From an uncultured Bacteroidales bacterium (lineage in GTDB: Bacteria > Bacteroidota > Bacteroidia > Bacteroidales > Bacteroidaceae), in NCBI GenBank assembly GCA_902779165.1, contig CACZAN010000019.1, forward strand, positions 1 to 64,000: DNA of 64,000 nt, in the 5' to 3' direction. Below are positions 59,426-64,000 of this stretch, piece by piece (the stretch's first letter is position 1; each line of letters begins with the position of its first letter). Position numbers and translations under genes: made by a program. The notes beneath the pieces are model-generated. The model was not told where the DNA came from. It saw only the letters and a list, made by a program, of their open reading frames with translations, and ran no database searches.

Positions 59426-61342
59426 TTACTTTCCCTTATCCAAGGCTTCATACTTGGAATGTTGGCTCTTATACTCGGGTACAATGACCTTCATTTGGCG
59501 CACTGTTTCCATATCATCATACTTCCGACTCAGCTCAATCAGCTTGTCGATTTCGGAGCAGGCTTCTGCGTAATCATATTCACGGACCTGTGCAATCTTT
59601 ATCTTCTTGTTAAAGGTCGGTTTGGTGATTTCCTCATCGTTGAGGACTTCCTCATAGAGCTTCTCGCCATCACGCAGCCCCGTGAACTTCACTTCCACGT
59701 TCTTAGCTCCGGAAAGAAGGATCATACGGCGCGCGAGGTCGGCGATCTTCACGGGTTTTCCCATATCAAAGATAAAGATTTCGCCGCCTTTGCCCATGGT
59801 GCCTGCTTCGAGCACCAACTTACAGGCTTCAGGAATTAGCATGAAGAAACGGATGATGTCCGGATGAGTGACGGTGACGGGGCCGCCGTTCTTAATCTGT
59901 TCCTTAAACAACGGGATGACACTGCCATTGCTGCCCAGCACATTACCGAAACGAGTGGTCACGAACTGCGTCTGACCTTTCACCTTACCTTCGACAAGGG
60001 CTTTGTTCAGCGACTGACAGTAGATCTCGCAGATTCGCTTCGAGCAGCCCATGACATTCGTGGGGTTCACGGCCTTATCCGTTGAGATCATGACAAATTT
60101 ACGCACATTGTACTCCACAGAGAGGTCTGCTATCACGCGCGTACCATATATATTATTAAATACGGCCTCGCTGGGATTATTTTCCATCATTGGCACGTGC
60201 TTGTAAGCAGCTGCGTGGAAGACATAATCGGGGCGATATGCCTCGAAAATCTGTTTCATGCGTGACTTGTTCGTGATACTGGTGACGATGGTTTCGGCCT
60301 TGATATCAGGGAACTCGCGCGCCATCATCAGGCGAATATCATGCTGCGGGGTCTCGGCCTCATCAATCAGCACCATATAATCGGGCTCGAACTTCGCAAT
60401 CTGTCGAACCATTTCAGAACCGATGCTGCCTGCAGAGCCGGTGATGAGAATACGTTTGCCCTTCAGCAGTTCTTCCACGGCCTGGAGGTCTACCTGTATC
60501 TCGTCGCGCGGCAGGAGGTCCTCGATCTGCACTTCGCGCAGGGAGTTTAACGAGAGGTCGCTCTTTCCGTCCCATTTCTGGGCGACATCACTCATGTAGA
60601 TATTGATGCCCGCATCCAGCAGGTTGTTCACTAGTTCCTGATTATCAACCAGACGGTCGCGCTTCAAAGGCGACACGAGCAGGACACTGACGTTCTTGCT
60701 CTTCATCATATCGATAAGGGTTTCGTCGTTCTTGAAGACACGCACACCTTGCAGCATGTGGCCGACCATGTCGTCGGCGTCACTGACAAAGCCTTTCAGA
60801 GAGAAGCGCACGGGATTTGCCAGTCGCAGACTCTTGGCCAAAGCAATGCCACCCGTTTTCACACCATATATAAAGGCATTTTTCTGGGTGGTATAGTCCA
60901 ACACACGTTCATACATAAATTTAATAAACACGCGCGTGAAGGCCATAATGGCTGTAGCCAAAATACCCGTGAAGATAATCTCCTTTATCCTGATTGGCTC
61001 TAGAAAGGTGTCGGCACTGAAAAACAAACGAAGTACAATTACACAGCCGACTCCTATCAGATTAGCCATGCCAATCCGATAGATATCCGAAAACGACGAA
61101 TAGCGGAGAACACCCGAATAGATCCGCGTGATGCGGAAACCTATAATAAAAAAGATGAGGTAAAAGCACAGCGTACCCAAAACGGGAAGAAAGGTACGGT
61201 AAGTGGAAACGGGACCATGATCGAGAGCATAGCACATCAAACCTGACAGCAATACGACCAAACTGTCGAACGCGAGCACGGCCCAATACGGGAGTGCTGT
61301 GCGGGAGAAATACCACCTGAAGAACTTATTTATCGAATTCAT
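59426..61342 (-). CDS. Nucleoside-diphosphate-sugar 4,6-dehydratase (CapD/WbpM family)
   Basis: Membrane-bound UDP-sugar dehydratase/epimerase of 638 residues, likely acting on UDP-GlcNAc for O-antigen or capsule precursors. Four membrane segments fill residues 15-130 (for example WAVLAFDSLVVLLSGLMCYA). A first Rossmann-like domain without catalytic motif is followed by the catalytic SDR domain with ITGSAGSIGSEM (NAD binding), FHAAAYKHVPMME and STDKAVNPTNVMGCSKRICE. The catalytic Lys is in MGCSKR and the usual Tyr is replaced, as in the WbpM/CapD/FlaA1 branch. Length equals that of typical WbpM proteins. Other polysaccharide genes are not adjacent. Confidence 0.9.
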   Translation of the reverse strand: MNSINKFFRWYFSRTALPYWAVLAFDSLVVLLSGLMCYALDHGPVSTYRTFLPVLGTLCFYLIFFIIGFRITRIYSGVLRYSSFSDIYRIGMANLIGVGCVIVLRLFFSADTFLEPIRIKEIIFTGILATAIMAFTRVFIKFMYERVLDYTTQKNAFIYGVKTGGIALAKSLRLANPVRFSLKGFVSDADDMVGHMLQGVRVFKNDETLIDMMKSKNVSVLLVSPLKRDRLVDNQELVNNLLDAGINIYMSDVAQKWDGKSDLSLNSLREVQIEDLLPRDEIQVDLQAVEELLKGKRILITGSAGSIGSEMVRQIAKFEPDYMVLIDEAETPQHDIRLMMAREFPDIKAETIVTSITNKSRMKQIFEAYRPDYVFHAAAYKHVPMMENNPSEAVFNNIYGTRVIADLSVEYNVRKFVMISTDKAVNPTNVMGCSKRICEIYCQSLNKALVEGKVKGQTQFVTTRFGNVLGSNGSVIPLFKEQIKNGGPVTVTHPDIIRFFMLIPEACKLVLEAGTMGKGGEIFIFDMGKPVKIADLARRMILLSGAKNVEVKFTGLRDGEKLYEEVLNDEEITKPTFNKKIKIAQVREYDYAEACSEIDKLIELSRKYDDMETVRQMKVIVPEYKSQHSKYEALDKGK

Positions 61343-61394
61343 AAAATCGATTGTTTCAAAATTATCTTAATACAGATCATCGCTAATCCAAGTG

Positions 61395-61426
61395 CAAAGG
61401 TAAAAACAATTTCCCATTCCACCAAA
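61395..61426 (-). promoter_or_regulatory. Promoter of the CapD/WbpM-type gene
   Basis: On the minus strand: TTTG (61426-61423), 20 bases, TACCTTTG (61402-61395), 53 bases before the start codon. Confidence 0.78.
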
Positions 61427-61572
61427 TTTTTCTTAATTTTTTTTATTATATGGGCAAATTCTTCACTTCTTCCCAACTTGAAGGCGACGACTTGTGAACT
61501 CGCAATGACATTTGTGGCAAAATAGCAAAAACAAAAAAATGCAAGCAAAATGCAAAAAAACAGTAAAAAAAC

Positions 61573-61603
61573 TTGGTCAATTCATAAGAAAGCCGTACCT
61601 TTG
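61573..61603 (+). promoter_or_regulatory. Promoter of the rplM-rpsI operon
   Basis: TTG (61573-61575), 20 bases, TACCTTTG (61596-61603), followed by C. It predicts a leader of about 160 bases before rplM. Confidence 0.75.
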
Positions 61604-61611
61604 CAAGCCGA

Positions 61612-61773
61612 TTATTATCAGAGAGCCCCTTAAAAGGCTCAATATCTGCGTGTTAATAGCTATTTCCATTGGCCTGGGAGAGCGGTTAGTGAATCGCAGA
61701 AACGGAAAAGCGCGCCGGTGAGAGCTCCGGCAAAGAAACATTAGTAGTAAACAAAACAAGTTTAATCAAAAGA
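61612..61773 (+). ncRNA. Candidate ribosomal leader upstream of rplM
   Basis: The 160-base untranslated stretch between the promoter and rplM has a GAGCCcctTAAAAGGCTC hairpin (61622-61640), a GGGAGAGCGGTTAGTGAATC stretch and a GCCGGtgagagcTCCGGC stem shortly before the gene. Bacteroidia are known to carry L13 autoregulatory leaders here. A structural match to that class was not tested. Confidence 0.55.
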
Positions 61774-62235
61774 ATGGACACGTTAAGTTACAAGACCATT
61801 TCTCTGAACAAGGAGACCGCGAAAAAAGAGTGGGTCGTCGTCGACGCCACCGATCAGGTTCTCGGTCGCCTCGCCACAAAGGTGGCAAAGATGCTCCGCG
61901 GCAAGTATAAGCCCGGCTTCACACCTCACGTAGATTGCGGTGACAACGTCATCATCATCAACGCCAACAAGATTCAGCTCACCGGTAAGAAGATGACTGA
62001 TCGTGTGTATCTCCGCTACAGTATGTATCCCGGCGGTCAGAAGGCCAGCACCCCCGCTGACATCATCGCCAAGCCCAACGGCTACGAGAAGCTCGTTCGC
62101 CGCGTAGTGAAGGGTATGTTGCCCAAAAACAAACTGGCCGCCAAGCTGCTCAACAACCTCTACATCTATGAGGGTGCCGAGCATAAGCATGAGGCACAAC
62201 AGCCCAAGGCCATTGATATTAACCTCTATAAGTAA
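61774..62235 (+). CDS. rplM: Ribosomal protein L13
   Basis: Large-subunit protein bL13/uL13, 153 residues. It has WVVVDATDQVLGRLATKVAKMLRG (split: WVVVDATDQVLGRLA, then TKVAKMLRGKYK), FTPHVDCGDNVIIINA and the C-terminal LPKNKLAAKLLNNLYIYEGA, all typical. It begins the rplM-rpsI operon found in nearly all bacteria. The leader upstream suggests autoregulation. rpsI follows after six bases. Confidence 0.98.
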   Translation: MDTLSYKTISLNKETAKKEWVVVDATDQVLGRLATKVAKMLRGKYKPGFTPHVDCGDNVIIINANKIQLTGKKMTDRVYLRYSMYPGGQKASTPADIIAKPNGYEKLVRRVVKGMLPKNKLAAKLLNNLYIYEGAEHKHEAQQPKAIDINLYK

Positions 62236-62241
62236 ACAGAA

Positions 62242-62628
62242 ATGGCAGTAGTTAATGCATTAGGTCGCCGCAAGTGCGCCGTAGCCCGCGTTTATCTAAC
62301 AGAGGGCAATGGTAAGATTACCATCAACAAGAAAGACCTCACAGAGTACTTCCCCAGCACCATACTCCAGTTCGTCGTGAAGCAGCCTCTGGTCCTGCTC
62401 GACGTTGCCGAGAAGTATGACATCAAGGTGAACCTCTTCGGCGGCGGTTATACCGGACAGAGCCAGGCACTTCGCCTCGCTATCGCCCGCGCCCTCGTAA
62501 AGATCAACGCCGAGGATAAGAAAGCCCTCCGTGCAGAAGGTTTCATGACTCGCGACCCACGTGCCGTAGAGCGCAAGAAGCCCGGTCAGCCCAAGGCACG
62601 TCGTCGCTTCCAGTTCAGCAAACGCTGA
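62242..62628 (+). CDS. rpsI: Ribosomal protein S9
   Basis: Small-subunit protein uS9, 128 residues, with ALGRRKCAVARVYLTEGNGK, the YTGQSQALRLAIARALV core and the basic C-terminus KKPGQPKARRRFQFSKR. The terminal KR reaches the P-site tRNA in known ribosomes. It is translationally close to rplM (six bases). A gap of 198 bases separates it from rpsB. Confidence 0.98.
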   Translation: MAVVNALGRRKCAVARVYLTEGNGKITINKKDLTEYFPSTILQFVVKQPLVLLDVAEKYDIKVNLFGGGYTGQSQALRLAIARALVKINAEDKKALRAEGFMTRDPRAVERKKPGQPKARRRFQFSKR

Positions 62629-62826
62629 TTCTATTTACGATTTAATGATTTTCGATTTAATGGTTGCAAGTTGGCAGAGGCTGCTTGAATCCCTGAATAT
62701 AAAATCCTTAGATCTTTAAATCGGCAAGCGTTTAGTATCTAAATCGTGCGGATTCACTGATGACTACCGCATGATTGGTTAGAGTTAACCCAAAAGAAAG
62801 TAAACAATTATTCATTAAAACAAATT
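62629..62826 (+). other. Gap between rpsI and rpsB
   Basis: No gene. It contains two TACGATTTAATG/TTCGATTTAATGG-type repeats right after rpsI and several GATTTA/TAAATC pairs (about 62716-62748) that could pair, plus GCGG...CCGC at about 62748-62768. This could be an rpsB leader or attenuator, but no promoter or known motif was identified. Confidence 0.35.
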
Positions 62827-63639
62827 ATGTCAAGAACAAACTTTGAGACACTCCTTGAGGCTGGATGCCACTTCGGCCACCTCAAGCGTAAGTGGAACCC
62901 CGCCATGGCTCCATATATCTTCATGGAGAAGAATGGCATCCATATCCTCGACCTCCACAAGACCGTTGTGAAGATCGACGAAGCCGCCGAAGCACTTAAG
63001 AATATCGCTAAGAGCGGCCGCAAAATCCTTTTTGTTGCTACTAAGAAACAGGCCAAGCCGGTTATTGCCGAGAAGGCAACATCCATCAACATGCCCTACG
63101 TCATCGAGCGCTGGCCAGGAGGTATGCTCACCAACTTCGCCACGATCCGTAAGGCTGTGAAGAAGATGGCAAACATCGACAAGCTCACTGCCGACGGCAC
63201 CTACGCAAATCTCAGCAAGCGCGAGGCTCTGCAGATCAGCCGCCAGCGTGCTAAGCTGGAGAAGAACCTCGGTTCCGTGGCCGACCTCACCCGTCTGCCC
63301 GCTGCCCTCTTCGTCGTTGACGTGCTGAAGGAGCAGATTGCAGTTCGCGAGGCCAACCGTTTGGGCATTCCAGTATTCGGAATCGTTGATACCAACTCCA
63401 ACCCCGAGAACGTAGACTTCGTTATCCCCGCCAACGATGATGCCAGCAAGAGCATCGAGGTAATCCTCAACGCTTGCTGCGAGGCCATCAGCGAAGGACT
63501 CGAAGAGCGCAAGGCAGAACGCGTTGACGCCGAAGCTGCTGAAGAGAAGACTGAGAAAGGCAACAGCAAGAGCGCTCGCGTAGAAGACGAAGAGCCCGCT
63601 GAAGCAGAAGAGGCAGTGGAAGCTCCAGCTGCTGAATAA
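62827..63639 (+). CDS. rpsB: Ribosomal protein S2
   Basis: Small-subunit protein uS2, 270 residues. Family landmarks are LLEAGCHFGHLKRKWNPAM, IHILDLHKTV, VATKKQAKPVI, RWPGGMLTNFATI and VFGIVDTNSNPENVDFVIPA (split: FGIVDTNSNPENVDFVIPA). The C-terminus has an acidic extension (about 35 residues: AEEKTEKGN, VEDEEPAEAEEAVEAPAAE) longer than in E. coli. tsf follows 35 bases later, the usual rpsB-tsf order. The gap holds AATTGTAAAT repeats. Confidence 0.98.
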   Translation: MSRTNFETLLEAGCHFGHLKRKWNPAMAPYIFMEKNGIHILDLHKTVVKIDEAAEALKNIAKSGRKILFVATKKQAKPVIAEKATSINMPYVIERWPGGMLTNFATIRKAVKKMANIDKLTADGTYANLSKREALQISRQRAKLEKNLGSVADLTRLPAALFVVDVLKEQIAVREANRLGIPVFGIVDTNSNPENVDFVIPANDDASKSIEVILNACCEAISEGLEERKAERVDAEAAEEKTEKGNSKSARVEDEEPAEAEEAVEAPAAE

Positions 63640-63674
63640 ATTGTAAATTGTAAATCGTCAAATTGTAAATTCAA

Positions 63675-64000
63675 ATGGCTGTATCAATCAAAGATATCCA
63701 GAAACTGCGCGAGATGACTGGCGCAGGACTGGCAGACTGCAAGAAAGCTCTCGAGGAGAGCAACGGCGAGATCGAACCCGCCGTCGAGATTATCCGTAAG
63801 AAAGGTCAGGCCGTTGCCGCCAAGCGCAGCGACCGCGAAGCCTCTGAAGGCTGCGTCGTAGTAAAGGCCGACGGCAACTTCGCCGCCATCATCGCTCTTA
63901 AGTGCGAGACCGACTTCGTGGCTAATAATGCCGACTTCGTGAAGCTGACTCAGGACATTCTCGACGCTGCCGTGGCTGCTCGCTGCAAGACTCTCGACGA
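63675..64000 (+). CDS. tsf: Elongation factor Ts (partial, cut by window end)
   Basis: Guanine-nucleotide exchange factor for EF-Tu. The 5' part encodes MAVSIKDIQKLREMTGAGLA, then DCKKALEESNGEIEPAVEII and RKKGQAVAAKRSDREASEG, followed by CETDFVANNADFVKLT, matching EF-Ts (the N-terminal UBA-like module and the TDFVA core). The reading frame is open to the window end, so the remaining half or more lies outside. The start is the ATG at 63675, right behind AATTGTAAATTCAA repeats. Confidence 0.95.
   Translation, partial: MAVSIKDIQKLREMTGAGLADCKKALEESNGEIEPAVEIIRKKGQAVAAKRSDREASEGCVVVKADGNFAAIIALKCETDFVANNADFVKLTQDILDAAVAARCKTLD

Overview
The window looks like a chromosomal segment of a Bacteroidales bacterium, most likely a Prevotellaceae member. 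Three things point there: promoters of the form TTTG-N19/20-TAnnTTTG with few clear Shine-Dalgarno sites, type IX secretion genes (porU, porV), and families typical of the order (DUF5686, DUF4827, DUF4250, S23-type four-helix bundle protein, C-terminal tags on secreted proteins). No rRNA, tRNA or CRISPR locus was seen.

Layout. 0-9 kb: a phage antirepressor remnant, a cell-wall amidase, transketolase, rpiB, a DUF4250-hotdog fusion and a Dcu-type C4-dicarboxylate transporter. 8.5-16.7 kb (minus strand): a TIGR04076 protein, a frameshifted secreted protein, a GH31 glycosidase, then an apparent galM-transporter-galK operon closed by a terminator. 16.8-28.7 kb (plus strand): aminotransferase, FtsX-type permease, nadC, DUF5686, menA, CPBP protease, MATE exporter, DUF3737 and a PatB-type C-S lyase. 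28.7-29.6 kb: a gene-free stretch with repeats, ending in a good promoter.

29.6-48.85 kb: nineteen tightly packed plus-strand genes form an aryl-polyene-like type II PKS cluster. It has a ketoreductase, three ketosynthases with intact Cys-His-His triads (two with an extra C-terminal thiolase-like domain), three ACPs, three hotdog enzymes, several acyltransferases, a GT2-acyltransferase fusion, two CrtI-like flavoproteins (one fused to an acyltransferase), LolA-like, EamA-like and MMPL transport proteins, and an AMP ligase. The expected product is a membrane-anchored polyene. No ammonia lyase, KAS III or methyltransferase was recognised.

48.9-61.4 kb (minus strand): ispF, an S23-type gene embedded in hairpin arrays, porV, porU, an FAH-family hydrolase, a GH36 alpha-galactosidase, a DUF4827 lipoprotein and a CapD/WbpM-type dehydratase. 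61.5-64 kb (plus strand): rplM-rpsI-rpsB-tsf, with tsf cut by the window edge.

The most unusual content is repetitive DNA. (1) Twenty-four short palindromes with different but self-complementary stems sit in three arrays that abut the start and stop codons of the S23-type gene, with a truncated second copy of that gene beside it. (2) A four-copy MITE-like family has terminal inverted repeats and interchangeable internal hairpins; one copy has a perfect 11-bp target duplication. (3) Intergenic-type repeats lie in frame inside nadC, the MATE gene and patB.
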